A DNA stretch of 42,909 bases. It comes from Gammaproteobacteria bacterium (lineage in GTDB: Bacteria; Pseudomonadota; Gammaproteobacteria; JAJDYQ01). Within the stretch, counting starts at the first letter, position 1. Each line of letters opens with the position of its first letter. Position numbers and translations under genes: made by a program. The notes below the pieces were generated by a model, which was not told where the DNA came from, did no database searches, and saw nothing but the letters and a program-made list of their open reading frames with translations. Positions 25,168-34,816 of this stretch are shown one piece after another. The stretch spans positions 1-42,909 of the forward strand of contig JAPYNQ010000016.1 in the NCBI GenBank assembly GCA_028289815.1, in the 5' to 3' direction.

Positions 25168-26835
25168 ATGGCACAATATATCTACACCATGAATCAGGTG
25201 AGTAAGCTCGTTCCTCCAAAGCGAGAGATTCTCAAGGATATTTCTATTTCTTTTTTCCTTGGTGCCAAGATCGGAGTGCTGGGTTTGAATGGCTCGGGCA
25301 AGTCCACCCTGCTGCGTATCATGGCGGGGATTGATACAGAGATTGAAGGAGAGGCACGCCCCATGCCGGATATCAAGATTGGTTATCTGCCACAGGAACC
25401 TCGGCTTGACCCGGCAAAGGATGTACGTGGTAATGTTGAAGAGGCTTTGAGCGAGTTCAGTAGCGCTCAGAAACGTCTGGATGAAGTTTATGCCGCCTAT
25501 GCGGAACCCGATGCCGATTTCGATGCCCTTGCCAAAGAGCAGGCCCGCTTGGAAAATATTCTGCAAGCCGGTGATGGGCATAATCTGGAAAGGACCCTGG
25601 AGGTGGCTGCTGATGCTCTGCGTCTGCCTCCCTGGAATTGTGATGTAGCAAAACTCTCCGGCGGTGAATGCCGCCGCGTTGCGCTATGCAGGCTGTTACT
25701 CTCCAAGCCCGATATGCTGCTGCTTGACGAGCCGACGAATCATCTGGATGCCGAGTCAATCACCTGGATGGAACAGTTTTTGAAGGAATATTCCGGTACT
25801 GTTGTTGCCGTTACACATGACCGCTATTTCCTTGATAATGTCGCGGGCTGGATTCTGGAACTGGACCGTGGATACGGCATCCCATGGGAAGGCAATTACA
25901 CCACTTGGCTGGAACAAAAAGAAAAACGTCTAGAGATGGAAGAAAAGCAGAAAACGGCACATCAAAAGACAATCAGACACGAGCTGGAGTGGGTTCGTAC
26001 TAACCCCAAAGGCCGTCACGCTAGGAACAAAGCCCGCTTGAAACGCTTTGACGAACTGAACTCCGCCGAGTTTCAGAAGCGTAATGAAACCAATGAGCTT
26101 TATATTCCTCCCGGCCCACGCTTGGGCGACAAGGTCATTGAGGTCGAAAATCTCTGTAAGCGCTTTGGTGACAAGGTGCTGCTTAATGACCTCAACTTCA
26201 GCCTGCCTCCAGGTGGTATCGTCGGTATCATCGGTACCAACGGTGCGGGTAAAACAACTCTGTTTCGCATCATTACAGGTCAGGAAAAGCCGGACAGCGG
26301 TACGGTATCCATCGGTGAAACGACCAATCTGGCCTATGTTGACCAGTCACGTGATTCACTGAAAAATAACAAAACCGTATGGGAAGAGATCTCGGATGGT
26401 CAGGATATTATTCAAATTGGTAATGTAGAGTTCCAGTCCCGCACCTATGTCGGCCGTTTCAACTTCAAGAAATCAGACCAGCAAAAGTTTATCAAAGACC
26501 TCTCCGGTGGAGAGAGAAATCGCGTCCATCTGGCAAAGCTTCTGCGTTCTGGCAGTAATGTCCTGTTGCTTGACGAACCAACCAATGATCTTGATGTTGG
26601 GACATTGCGTGCATTGGAAGAGGCACTATTAAATTTTCCAGGCTGTGCTGTTGTTATTTCGCATGACCGTTGGTTTCTGGATCGAATTGTAACCCATATT
26701 CTGGCATTTGAAGGAGACAGTCAAGTGATATGGTTTGAAGGAAATCACGCGGACTATGAGGCAGATAGAAAGCTTCGATTGGGTGAGGCGGCTGCTCAGC
26801 CACACCGGATTAAGTATAAAAGAATTGGTGCCTAG
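25168..26835 (+). CDS. ettA: Energy-dependent translational throttle protein EttA (ABC-F)
   Basis: Soluble tandem-ATPase ABC-F protein that binds the ribosomal E site and gates the first elongation step according to ATP/ADP. The protein has 555 residues, the family length. The first ATPase has GLNGSGKST near residue 40 and LSGGECRRVALCRLLL with LLLDEPTNHLD. An arm and linker (WLEQKEKRLEMEEKQ, RTNPKGRHARNKARLKRFDEL) follow, and then the second ATPase with GTNGAGKTT, LSGGERNRVHLAKLL and LLLDEPTNDLD. The MAQYIYTMNQVSKLVPPKREIL N-terminus is diagnostic of EttA among ABC-F members. It is convergent with kdsB; the stops are 35 bases apart. Confidence 0.97.
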   Translation: MAQYIYTMNQVSKLVPPKREILKDISISFFLGAKIGVLGLNGSGKSTLLRIMAGIDTEIEGEARPMPDIKIGYLPQEPRLDPAKDVRGNVEEALSEFSSAQKRLDEVYAAYAEPDADFDALAKEQARLENILQAGDGHNLERTLEVAADALRLPPWNCDVAKLSGGECRRVALCRLLLSKPDMLLLDEPTNHLDAESITWMEQFLKEYSGTVVAVTHDRYFLDNVAGWILELDRGYGIPWEGNYTTWLEQKEKRLEMEEKQKTAHQKTIRHELEWVRTNPKGRHARNKARLKRFDELNSAEFQKRNETNELYIPPGPRLGDKVIEVENLCKRFGDKVLLNDLNFSLPPGGIVGIIGTNGAGKTTLFRIITGQEKPDSGTVSIGETTNLAYVDQSRDSLKNNKTVWEEISDGQDIIQIGNVEFQSRTYVGRFNFKKSDQQKFIKDLSGGERNRVHLAKLLRSGSNVLLLDEPTNDLDVGTLRALEEALLNFPGCAVVISHDRWFLDRIVTHILAFEGDSQVIWFEGNHADYEADRKLRLGEAAAQPHRIKYKRIGA

Positions 26836-26870
26836 TTATGGTCAGGCTATCACAGCATAAAATAGATGCC

Positions 26871-27614
26871 CTATGAGTTTCGGATATATGGCTCAACTCT
26901 GATCATATCTTTATGCGTATCAATCCCCATTCCAGTGTCAAGTTCTGTAGTACCGACCTTGATCTTTTCTCCGTTCCACAATACTCGTAGCTGTTCCAAT
27001 GCTTCAGCGGATTCCAGTTCGCATGAAGGCATTTCTACGTATTTTCTGAGAAAGCTGACTGTATAAGCATAAAGCCCGATATGCCGGAAATAATTCGGTG
27101 CGATTGAGATTGTCTTATTTCTATCCCAGGGTATCGGTGCTCGACTGAAGTACATGGCATAACCATATCTGTCAGCCACAAGCTTTACAATATTCGGATT
27201 ATCAATATCTGTTTTTTCCAGTAACGGACAGCAAAGTGTTGCCATGTTGCAGTTATGTTCTGACTCAAGCAGTCCGGCTACCTGGTCCAAGCATTCTACC
27301 GGCATAAACGGTTCATCACTCTGTAAGTTCACAACGATCTCTTTCTCGTTCATATCATAAATATTCGTCACCTCGGCTAATCGCTCTGAACCACTTTTAT
27401 GTCGGTCGGATGTCATACAAACCTCAGCACCGATCTTATGCGCCAGTGCAGCAATACGCTCATCATCTGTTGCAATGATGACACGCCGTGCGGCACTTTT
27501 ATTGGCACACTCAAATGTACGCTGCAGCATCGGCTTGCCTGCCAGAACGGCTAATGGCTTGCCTGGAAAACGTGCTGACGCATACCGTGCAGGAATGATA
27601 ACAGTGTAATTCAA
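26871..27614 (-). CDS. kdsB: CMP-KDO synthetase KdsB
   Basis: Activates KDO to CMP-KDO for the lipopolysaccharide inner core. The family N-terminus is YTVIIPARYASARFPGKPLAVLAGKPM; later landmarks are ATDDERI, MTSDRHKSGSERLAEV, VNLQSDEPFMP, YFSRAPIPWDR and HIGLYAYTVSFL. The start chosen is TTG at 27614, with AAGGAATG as ribosome site, giving 247 residues (E. coli KdsB has 248). The reading frame is open for about 40 more codons upstream, but that stretch lies inside lpxK and has no KdsB counterpart. The TTG overlaps the lpxK TGA stop (TTGA), so translation is coupled. Last gene of the lipid A unit. Confidence 0.95.
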   Translation of the reverse strand: MNYTVIIPARYASARFPGKPLAVLAGKPMLQRTFECANKSAARRVIIATDDERIAALAHKIGAEVCMTSDRHKSGSERLAEVTNIYDMNEKEIVVNLQSDEPFMPVECLDQVAGLLESEHNCNMATLCCPLLEKTDIDNPNIVKLVADRYGYAMYFSRAPIPWDRNKTISIAPNYFRHIGLYAYTVSFLRKYVEMPSCELESAEALEQLRVLWNGEKIKVGTTELDTGMGIDTHKDMIRVEPYIRNS

Positions 27615-28612
27615 CGCATCATTCCTTTTCGTTTTATGGCTTTTTCCAGTAGCATAAGTAAATGCTGGCCAAAGTCGTTTCCGAGAGTTACATTTACCGG
27701 CACATACCAGAAAAATTTGTTCGCAAAACGCATACACTTCACGGCATCTTTCTCCGTCATCATAACGATAGCTCCTTCCTCGAACCGCAAATCTTGCAGA
27801 TTGTATTGATAGTGGTCCGGGAACTCATGCTCTACAACATCAATCTGATATTTTTTTAATCCATTAAAAAAAAAAGCCGGATAGCCTATGCCGGCAACAG
27901 CATGTACCTTTCGATTGGTGAATTCTGACAGTTTTCTGGTTTCATTTGTGCGCATATTTACTGCTGAAAGATTGCACAAAGACATTGGATATTCGCGCTG
28001 TTCACCCTGTCCATTCACTACTATCATATCAACTTCTTGCAGGCGCGATACGCCCTCTCTGAGGGGACCCGCCGGCAAATACCGACCATTACCAAATCGG
28101 CGCTCGCCATTTACAACTGCAATTTCAACATCTCTGTACATAGCATAATGCTGTAGTCCATCATCAGAGATGATGACATCGACATCACTGCATTCAAGTA
28201 AACTTTGAATAGCCGCAACCCGATCAGGTCCAACTGCCATAGGACACTCTGTTCGTGAGGCCAGCATAATAGCTTCATCACCCACAACCATATGGTCAAT
28301 ATCCATAGTGACTCGCTGGGGCCATTGCCCAGCCTTGCCTCCGTAACCCCGACTTACCAGTCCCGGTTTGTATCCATTTTCTTTGAGCAGGTTTGCCATC
28401 CAGATAACAAGCGAAGTCTTACCGCTACCGCCAACGGTGATGTTGCCAGCCACAATAACCGGAACCGGTAACGACTTTGAGGATAATATGTTTATTCTGT
28501 AAAAAAAACGGCGAATAAATACCAGAAGACAAAACATCCAGGATAGCGGCGCCAGAAAATAATACCTGACATCGCGCTTGTCGCTATACCAGTAGCCGGG
28601 TGTCTTACGCAT
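27611..28612 (-). CDS. lpxK: Tetraacyldisaccharide 4'-kinase LpxK
   Basis: Membrane-associated kinase that adds the 4'-phosphate to the lipid A precursor. The start used is ATG at 28612 (MRKTPGYWYSDKRDVRYYFLAPL), which overlaps the end of msbA by eight bases; the frame is open 15 codons further but inside msbA. That gives 333 residues, normal. A hydrophobic N-terminal helix (APLSWMFCLLVFIRRFFY) precedes the P-loop (GNITVGGSGKTSLVIWM). The VSRGYGGK, VGDEAIMLA and DDGLQHYAMYRDVEIAVVN motifs, the PAGPLRE block and FPDHYQYNLQDL at the C-terminal side are all typical. Confidence 0.95.
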   Translation of the reverse strand: MRKTPGYWYSDKRDVRYYFLAPLSWMFCLLVFIRRFFYRINILSSKSLPVPVIVAGNITVGGSGKTSLVIWMANLLKENGYKPGLVSRGYGGKAGQWPQRVTMDIDHMVVGDEAIMLASRTECPMAVGPDRVAAIQSLLECSDVDVIISDDGLQHYAMYRDVEIAVVNGERRFGNGRYLPAGPLREGVSRLQEVDMIVVNGQGEQREYPMSLCNLSAVNMRTNETRKLSEFTNRKVHAVAGIGYPAFFFNGLKKYQIDVVEHEFPDHYQYNLQDLRFEEGAIVMMTEKDAVKCMRFANKFFWYVPVNVTLGNDFGQHLLMLLEKAIKRKGMMR

Positions 28613-30371
28613 AACCCTTTGAAAACTGCATACGATGAAGAGCTGCATATACGCCACCTGCTGTCAAAAGCTCAACATGTCTACCGGACTCTATAATTTT
28701 ACCCTCATTCATAACAAAAATTACATCGGCCATTTCAATGGTGGACAGACGATGGGCAATCACCAGAGTGGTACGCCCCCGCATTAGTATACTCAATCCG
28801 TCCCGGATATATTTTTCGGATTCAGTATCAAGTGCAGATGTGGCTTCATCAAGAATCAGTATCGGGGAGTCTTTCAATAGTGCGCGCGCTATCGCCAAGC
28901 GCTGACGCTGACCTCCTGATAACAATACGCCATCTTCACCCACCTGAGTCTCAAGACCATACGGAAGTTTCTCAATAAATTCCCAGGCATGTGCCCTTTT
29001 GGCTGATTCAATGATTGTCCGGGTATCGATCTCTTCTAATCGCCCATAGGCAATATTGTGCTTAATACTGTCGTTGAACAGTGTGACACTCTGGCCGACA
29101 TAGGCTATTTGCTCACGTAGTGAGTGAAGTTGTATATCCTTGATATTATGCCCATCCAGCATAATCCGGCCGTCGGTTATTTCATAAAATCTTGGCAGTA
29201 AGTTAACCAGTGTTGTCTTTCCGCTACCGGATTTACCAACAAAAGCAACCATACTTCCTGGCTCAATCTCCAGTGATATACCTTTGAGTATTTCATGATC
29301 GTCATCTGTATATCGGAATCGAATATCTTTGTATTCAATATGTCCTTTTACCTTTTGCAGTATTTTCCTGCCACTGTCGGACTCCGGCACTTCCTCAAAA
29401 AAACCGAAAATGGCCTGGCCTGCCGCAATACCTCTTTGCAGCACTGCATTCACCGCGGTAAGGCGTTTAACTGAAGGCAGTAAAACCGACATGGCAATCG
29501 CATAGGCCGTAAAGTCTCCCGGTGTTACTGCCTCCGGTAGATACCCGGATACGACAATATAGACTGCCCCGGCCAGTACCAGAGCAACAATCAACTGAAT
29601 AAGTGGCACATTAAGTTCGTCCGTGGCAACCATTTTCATGCTCTGCACACGATTATGTTCGACTGCTTTTCGGTATTGGCGCTTTTCATGCTGTTGCCCA
29701 CCAAACGCCTTTACTACCAGATGACCGGTGATCGCTTCCTCAGCAACATGGGTAACTCTACCCATAGAGTTTTGAATATTTCTGCTGATTCGGCGGAGCC
29801 TTTTACTAATGACCAGTACCAGCAATACAACTATCGGCGCAATGATAAGAAAGCCCAGTGACAAATAAATACTCAGATAAAACATCAATGAAACCTGAAA
29901 TATCACCTTAATGCTGTCAGACACCAGGACGGTGACCGCCTTGGTTGCAGCACCGGCAACCTGTTCAGTATTATAGGTAAGATGGGATAGCAGATTACCT
30001 GTAGATGAATGCTCATAAAATCGACTCGGCAACACAACAAGATGGTCAAAAATGTCTCGCCGTATCGTGGCAACAACGCGGCGACCTACCCATGAAACGC
30101 AATAGGCAGACAAATAACTGGTAATACCACGCAGAAAAAAAATACCGATGATCGCTAAAGAAAAGAATAATGCCAACTCAGGGTTTGGCTCAATAAATCC
30201 TTCATCCATAAGAGGTTTCATCAAATAAGCAAAACTTACATCAGCCAGACCGTTTATCACCATAGCGAAAATACCGAGAAGAAATATTTTCCAATGTGGA
30301 TAAGCAAGTCGCAGTAAGCGCCAGTAGATACTTATACCGCTCTCTTTATTGTCCTTCTCATTGCGGATCAT
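28605..30371 (-). CDS. msbA: Lipid A export ABC transporter MsbA
   Basis: Flips core-lipid A across the inner membrane. The 588-residue half-transporter has a membrane domain (ISIYWRLLRLAYPHWKIFLL onward, with VSFAYLMKPLMDEGFI after helix 1) and an ATPase domain (Walker A GKSGSGKTTLVNLLPRFY, Q-loop AYVGQSVTLFNDSI, signature LLSGGQRQRLAIARALL, Walker B ILILDEATSALDTESE, H-loop IAHRLSTIE). Placement between exbD and lpxK, the standard gammaproteobacterial order, confirms MsbA rather than another exporter. It follows exbD by 12 bases and overlaps lpxK. Confidence 0.95.
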   Translation of the reverse strand: MIRNEKDNKESGISIYWRLLRLAYPHWKIFLLGIFAMVINGLADVSFAYLMKPLMDEGFIEPNPELALFFSLAIIGIFFLRGITSYLSAYCVSWVGRRVVATIRRDIFDHLVVLPSRFYEHSSTGNLLSHLTYNTEQVAGAATKAVTVLVSDSIKVIFQVSLMFYLSIYLSLGFLIIAPIVVLLVLVISKRLRRISRNIQNSMGRVTHVAEEAITGHLVVKAFGGQQHEKRQYRKAVEHNRVQSMKMVATDELNVPLIQLIVALVLAGAVYIVVSGYLPEAVTPGDFTAYAIAMSVLLPSVKRLTAVNAVLQRGIAAGQAIFGFFEEVPESDSGRKILQKVKGHIEYKDIRFRYTDDDHEILKGISLEIEPGSMVAFVGKSGSGKTTLVNLLPRFYEITDGRIMLDGHNIKDIQLHSLREQIAYVGQSVTLFNDSIKHNIAYGRLEEIDTRTIIESAKRAHAWEFIEKLPYGLETQVGEDGVLLSGGQRQRLAIARALLKDSPILILDEATSALDTESEKYIRDGLSILMRGRTTLVIAHRLSTIEMADVIFVMNEGKIIESGRHVELLTAGGVYAALHRMQFSKGYA

Positions 30372-30383
30372 CAGAAAAGGAGA

Positions 30384-30806
30384 CTACTTTTCCGATGTTG
30401 TTTGAACAGTCGGCATGGATAAACGGCTAAAACCCAGCTGCCCGGCAATGTCCATGACGGTCACCATTGATTGCCAGCTGGCTCCTTGGTCACCACGTAT
30501 CGTAAAAGGCAGATTACGATTACTCCCGGCATGGCGAATAATTGCCACCTTCAAAGCATCAGGGCTACTGTTCAACACCTTGGTACGGTTAATATAGTAT
30601 TCACCATTTGCACTTACCGTAACCTCGATAGCTTCTTCCCGCTCGATCTGTTCGCTGCTACTTGCCTTGGGCAAATCAATTTGAACCGCCGATTCTTCTT
30701 CAAAGGTCGTGGAAACCATAAAGAAGATCAGCATCAGAAATACCACATCAATCAATGGTGTCAGATTGATGTCAGGTTCTTCCTGTTTTTTTGATCGCAG
30801 ATTCAT
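30384..30806 (-). CDS. exbD: ExbD/TolR family biopolymer transport protein
   Basis: Motor subunit that, with ExbB, converts proton flow into mechanical work on TonB- or Tol-type partners. The protein has 140 residues: a short cytoplasmic N-terminus, one membrane helix carrying the essential aspartate (DINLTPLIDVVFLMLIFFMV) and a periplasmic domain (VTVSANGEYYINRTKV and IRGDQGASWQSMVTVMDIAGQLGF). Its ATG overlaps the exbB stop (ATGA). No tonB gene is present in the window. The position next to msbA and lpxK is common in proteobacteria; a lipid A-linked role has been guessed but is not established. Confidence 0.93.
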   Translation of the reverse strand: MNLRSKKQEEPDINLTPLIDVVFLMLIFFMVSTTFEEESAVQIDLPKASSSEQIEREEAIEVTVSANGEYYINRTKVLNSSPDALKVAIIRHAGSNRNLPFTIRGDQGASWQSMVTVMDIAGQLGFSRLSMPTVQTTSEK

Positions 30807-31450
30807 CGGCGCTGCTTGTTTGCGTTGCGTATTTGTGTGTCTTCTTCACGCTCACCATGAATGACTTCGACCAGCTTGAGCGCTTCTTCTTCCATACGAA
30901 CAACATATTCTTCGACAACTCCGCGAAAATAGCGGTAAAACATCAGTGACGGAATGGCAATTGTTAAGCCGGCAGCAGTAGTAATCAGTGCTTCCGATAT
31001 ACCACCTGCCAGCAGGCTGGCATCCCCCACACCAGCAGTTGTTATTGTGCTGAACACCTTGATCATACCAATCACGGTGCCCAGTAAACCCAACAGAGGG
31101 CTGATTGACGCAATAGTGCCGAGTGTATTGAGGAAACGCTCAAGCTCATGGACGACATGCCTGCCGGTTTCCTCAATTGCCTCTTTCATGATCTCACGAT
31201 CATGCTGCAGATTAACCAATCCCGCGGCAAGCACACGCCCGAGTGAGGAGCTTTGTTTCAGATGCGCCAATGCCGCTTCATCGAAAGACTTGTCATTAAA
31301 ACTAATCCATACGTCGGCCACCAGATTGGGTGGAATAACGTGTTTTTTCTGAAGGCTCCAGAAGCGCTCGGCAATAATGGCAAACGCCACGATGGAACAT
31401 AAAATGATGGGAAGCATAACCCAGCCGCCAGCCTCGATTATTTCAAACAC
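30803..31450 (-). CDS. exbB: ExbB/TolQ family biopolymer transport protein
   Basis: Membrane component of the ExbB-ExbD proton-driven motor. The start is the GTG at 31450 (VFEIIEAGGWVMLPIILCSIVAF), with AGGGGA just upstream, giving 215 residues, the family length; about 88 open codons upstream overlap comEC and have no family similarity. Three membrane helices are visible: the first near the N-terminus, then TLGTIASISPLLGLLGTVIGMI with the conserved polar residues, and ALITTAAGLTIAIPSLMFYRYF. A cytoplasmic loop (about 40-105) and a charged C-terminal tail complete it. It overlaps exbD by four bases. Confidence 0.93.
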   Translation of the reverse strand: MFEIIEAGGWVMLPIILCSIVAFAIIAERFWSLQKKHVIPPNLVADVWISFNDKSFDEAALAHLKQSSSLGRVLAAGLVNLQHDREIMKEAIEETGRHVVHELERFLNTLGTIASISPLLGLLGTVIGMIKVFSTITTAGVGDASLLAGGISEALITTAAGLTIAIPSLMFYRYFRGVVEEYVVRMEEEALKLVEVIHGEREEDTQIRNANKQRR

Positions 31451-31484
31451 AACGTCCCCTTGATTGCGAAAGGTAAATAATACT

Positions 31485-33797
31485 TTATTTATCACCGGCT
31501 GGCATGTAATGCCAGAACCTGCGCCACTGCCGACGATACTCATAAGGCATGTCCATTGACCCATCAGCGTAAAAAACGAAACGAACCATACCGGATTTAT
31601 CGTTTCGTAATTGCCGCGTTGACAGCTTCCGGTAACGCTGTATGACATCTTCTCTGGGAAACCCAAAGCGATTCCTGTAATCCATCGAATAAACCACATA
31701 TTCCGGCAGGACATTATGCAACCAACTCTGAGTCGAGGAGGTTGCGCTACCGTGATGCGGAGCCGATATAATATGGGACTTCAGACGCTTACCATATACA
31801 GCAACCATTTCTTGTTCGGCACGAGCCTCAATATCTCCAGTCAGCATGATCGTTTTTTCTTTATGGCGAATGCGTACAACACAGGAGCGATTGTTGCTAC
31901 TCAATCCCTGATTATTTCTCACTCTGGCTGTAGGATAGAGAATATCAAAGTCCACTCCGTCCCAACGCCATCTCTGACCCGCCTGACATACCTGTGAATG
32001 TGCGTGTTGGTCCTTGAATTCAGAATTCGGCATAACGGTTAATGAATGCACCATGATCTCATCAGCCACCGCTTGGTAACCACCTGTATGGTCTTTATCG
32101 TCATGGCTGAGTATAACGCGATCAATATGAGTAATCCCTTCACGCCAGAGGTAGGGCAATATAACCCGGCGCCCAATATCAAAGTGATTTCCTGCGCGAA
32201 AACCCGTGTCATACAGCAATACATGCCCGTGTGTACGGGCTACAACAGCCAAGCCTTGTCCTACATCAAGAAAGTCAACTTGCAGCTCTCCCCTGCCTAG
32301 AGAATTTTCGATAAAAGCTGACCATGGAGTGAAAAACAATAACCCGGCTATAGCGAAACTGCGCCCGCGGAACCTGTAAAGGATAATCAGCCCAGGCAGT
32401 GCAGTTATCAGGTTATATGAAGTCGGCGCGGAAAGACGCATCACGGCATACTCGGTTTCGGCCAGCATCTGTATAAATCCCCACAGCAGCATCATCAGAA
32501 ACTCAACTGCGTCGGCGACATAATCGGCCAACCCGTGAAAAACAAACTGGATAACTACCAGTAATACCAGCATGGGCACAATCAGCATGCCCACCCACGG
32601 TACCGCAAACATATTAACCAGCGGCGCCACCAAAGAAAACTGGTGAAAAAAAATGAGAGTTAGCGGCATTAATCCGATAGCCAGCGCAATCTGCAACCAA
32701 GCCAGTCGCCTAATTTTACCGGACACACCTTCTCCAATCCTATCCGTTAGCGCAAAATAAATAATGGTGACCGCGGCATATGATAACCAGAACCCGACAT
32801 TCAATATGGACAAAGGATCAATCAGTAATACAGCCAACAGGGCAACCAGTAAAACCGACAGCGGAGCTACCGCCCTCCTGAGTAACAGGCTGAGAACGAT
32901 AACAGCAAGCATGATGAGTGCACGTTGTGTTGGAATCGAAAAGCCCGCCAACGCCGCATAGACTATTGCCGCCAGCAGACCACTTACCATAGCAACATCC
33001 TGCGCGGGACGATATAGACAAAGCTGTGGAAGACAGCACCAAATCTGTTTCCCTATCCAGTAGAACAACGCAAAGATCAAACCAATATGCAGACCGGAAA
33101 TCGCCATTAAATGGGTGGTTCCGGTACGTTGCAGCGCTTGCCAGTGCGATGCCGACAGATACTGCCTGTCACCGGTTACCAGTGCGACCAATAAGCCGGA
33201 CACATCCTCTGATTGAAGTAGCAGTAAGAGTCGTTCAGAGAGCAGCTGACGCAGATAATTCAAGGTCGCTCGCTGCTCAAGCAGCACCGCCTGATGCGCA
33301 TGACGCACATATCCGGTGGCTGCTATGCCTCGCTCAAAAAGCCATCCTTCATAATCAAAACCACCTGGATTGGAAAAACCGTGAGGACGCTTCAGCTTGA
33401 TGGCCATGCGCCAAACTTGACCTGCCGACAAAGATGATTCCGGTGAGTACCAGTTCAATCTGACATCTGCCTTCCAAGCAGAACCGTCCACATTCAGAAT
33501 CTGAAAATCAAACCGGCTGCGCTTTCTCCGGTTCTCCGGAATCGACTTAATGATCCCGGTCACATTGATAGCCTGACCTTCCAGCTCGGCGGGTAAAACC
33601 TGCGGCGCAAACCACTGAACAAAGGTTATGAGCCAGACAGAACCCAGTATCGCCGCCAGCAGTATTTTTACAGAAAGCGAACGACATTGATACCCGACAA
33701 ACAGCAGCACAGGTAACAACAGGGGCAACCAGCTGCTCTGCGGCAAGTATGGCAGATAAGCGGTTAAATATATGCCTGTCGCAAAGGCCGGAATCAC
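31485..33797 (-). CDS. comEC: DNA internalisation protein ComEC/Rec2
   Basis: Inner-membrane channel for single-stranded DNA in natural transformation. The protein has 770 residues, starting at GTG behind GGAGG. An N-terminal membrane and OB-like region (about 1-200) contains GFSNPGGFDYEGWLFERGI. The competence domain follows (about 200-480, with GTTHLMAISGLHIGL and IPTQRALIMLAVIVLSLLLRR). The C-terminal metallo-beta-lactamase domain has LDVGQGLAVV, VILSHDDKDHTGGYQAV and ISAPHHGSATSS, so the predicted nuclease metal site is intact. An intact comEC suggests possible competence, but no other competence gene is in the window. Divergent from the DUF2062 gene. Confidence 0.95.
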   Translation of the reverse strand: MIPAFATGIYLTAYLPYLPQSSWLPLLLPVLLFVGYQCRSLSVKILLAAILGSVWLITFVQWFAPQVLPAELEGQAINVTGIIKSIPENRRKRSRFDFQILNVDGSAWKADVRLNWYSPESSLSAGQVWRMAIKLKRPHGFSNPGGFDYEGWLFERGIAATGYVRHAHQAVLLEQRATLNYLRQLLSERLLLLLQSEDVSGLLVALVTGDRQYLSASHWQALQRTGTTHLMAISGLHIGLIFALFYWIGKQIWCCLPQLCLYRPAQDVAMVSGLLAAIVYAALAGFSIPTQRALIMLAVIVLSLLLRRAVAPLSVLLVALLAVLLIDPLSILNVGFWLSYAAVTIIYFALTDRIGEGVSGKIRRLAWLQIALAIGLMPLTLIFFHQFSLVAPLVNMFAVPWVGMLIVPMLVLLVVIQFVFHGLADYVADAVEFLMMLLWGFIQMLAETEYAVMRLSAPTSYNLITALPGLIILYRFRGRSFAIAGLLFFTPWSAFIENSLGRGELQVDFLDVGQGLAVVARTHGHVLLYDTGFRAGNHFDIGRRVILPYLWREGITHIDRVILSHDDKDHTGGYQAVADEIMVHSLTVMPNSEFKDQHAHSQVCQAGQRWRWDGVDFDILYPTARVRNNQGLSSNNRSCVVRIRHKEKTIMLTGDIEARAEQEMVAVYGKRLKSHIISAPHHGSATSSTQSWLHNVLPEYVVYSMDYRNRFGFPREDVIQRYRKLSTRQLRNDKSGMVRFVFYADGSMDMPYEYRRQWRRFWHYMPAGDK

Positions 33798-34056
33798 TTT
33801 ACAGAAACCTCCGGAAGTCTACTGCGCGAGGCTATGGCAGCATTGTGAGATGTTCGGAATCCCCATATATCGCTCTCCCAATAAGTAAACCTGCCGAACC
33901 CCCATTACTCATTCTTGTGCGCCTGATGCCCTGATCCAGCGTAGCACATCGGGTTTTTTGAAATTCCCTTTCACATGTCCGTAGACATAAAACTGACACG
34001 GCTATCATCAATTATGAGAGAATTGCCGTTTTGCCCCGACTGCATAAAACTACGGT

Positions 34057-34602
34057 ATGCGCTTGAAGGTACTGACTTGGCTCGTTGTTAAGTATACAGA
34101 AATGCGCGAGCACCACTCTCTGCGCATATTTGGCCAACTGTTGGATGATCCCTATCTGTTTCATCTAAACAGACGTTCTGTATCCGGCGCATTTGCCGTG
34201 GGCTTCTTCAGCGCCTGGATACCCGTTCCCTTTCAAATGCTGATCGCCGCTACCGTTGCGATCGCTGTTCGTGTCAACCTGCCGCTTGCCGTCATCCTAG
34301 TGTGGATCACAAACCCTGTCACCATAGCACCGATGTTTTATTCCGCCTATATTGTCGGCACATGGCTTACCGGCGATGCCGTGAAACAAGTTGAATTTGA
34401 GACAGGCCAAAAGTGGTTTATGGAAGAATTGCAGACTATCGGGGAACCTCTGCTGCTGGGCTGCCTGCTACTGGCAGCTGCCAGCTCAATGATCGGCTTC
34501 TTTACAGTAAGGCTACTATGGGATGAACGGTTCTCACGCCTGCTGCATATCAAGCTGAAAAGACATCGACGCAAACAACATGGCAGCAATAAATCTGCCT
34601 GA
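34057..34602 (+). CDS. DUF2062 small membrane protein
   Basis: The 181-residue protein of unknown function is typically encoded beside comEC. The family pattern is clear: EMREHHSLRIFGQLLDDPYLFHLNRRSVSGAFAVGFFSAW, then a helix pair rich in Ala and Val (PFQMLIAATVAIAVRVNLPLAVILVWITNPVTIAPMFYSAY), a soluble loop and a third helix (LLLGCLLLAAASSMIGFFTVRLLW), ending in a basic tail. It is divergent from comEC across a 259-base gap that holds no gene; that gap contains a small imperfect hairpin followed by six T (about 33929-33960). No biochemical role is established for the family. Confidence 0.85.
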   Translation: MRLKVLTWLVVKYTEMREHHSLRIFGQLLDDPYLFHLNRRSVSGAFAVGFFSAWIPVPFQMLIAATVAIAVRVNLPLAVILVWITNPVTIAPMFYSAYIVGTWLTGDAVKQVEFETGQKWFMEELQTIGEPLLLGCLLLAAASSMIGFFTVRLLWDERFSRLLHIKLKRHRRKQHGSNKSA

Positions 34603-34816
34603 TTCACTCAGGCGAAACTCTGAATCAGGGCCAGGTTGACACATATAAAGTATTTACGCCTAGTCAGTCATGGCGACTCCACCAACAACCTGACATCCAA
34701 TAGTAGCACCAAAATATCAGGCAGTGTCCGCGCAGCGATGTCGAAAACCCGTAAAAAAGCCATACCGTGCTTGAGGGGGATCTTCAGAGCATTTTATTGG
34801 CTGATATTTATTTAAT

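Noticed and set aside
27615-27737. Longer KdsB N-terminus
   Set aside because: The extra codons are in lpxK and precede the conserved YTVIIPARYAS start; TTG at 27614 has a good ribosome site.
31451-31714. 88 extra N-terminal codons in the exbB frame
   Set aside because: They lie almost wholly inside comEC on the same strand, show no ExbB similarity, and a GTG with a good ribosome site at 31450 gives the family length.
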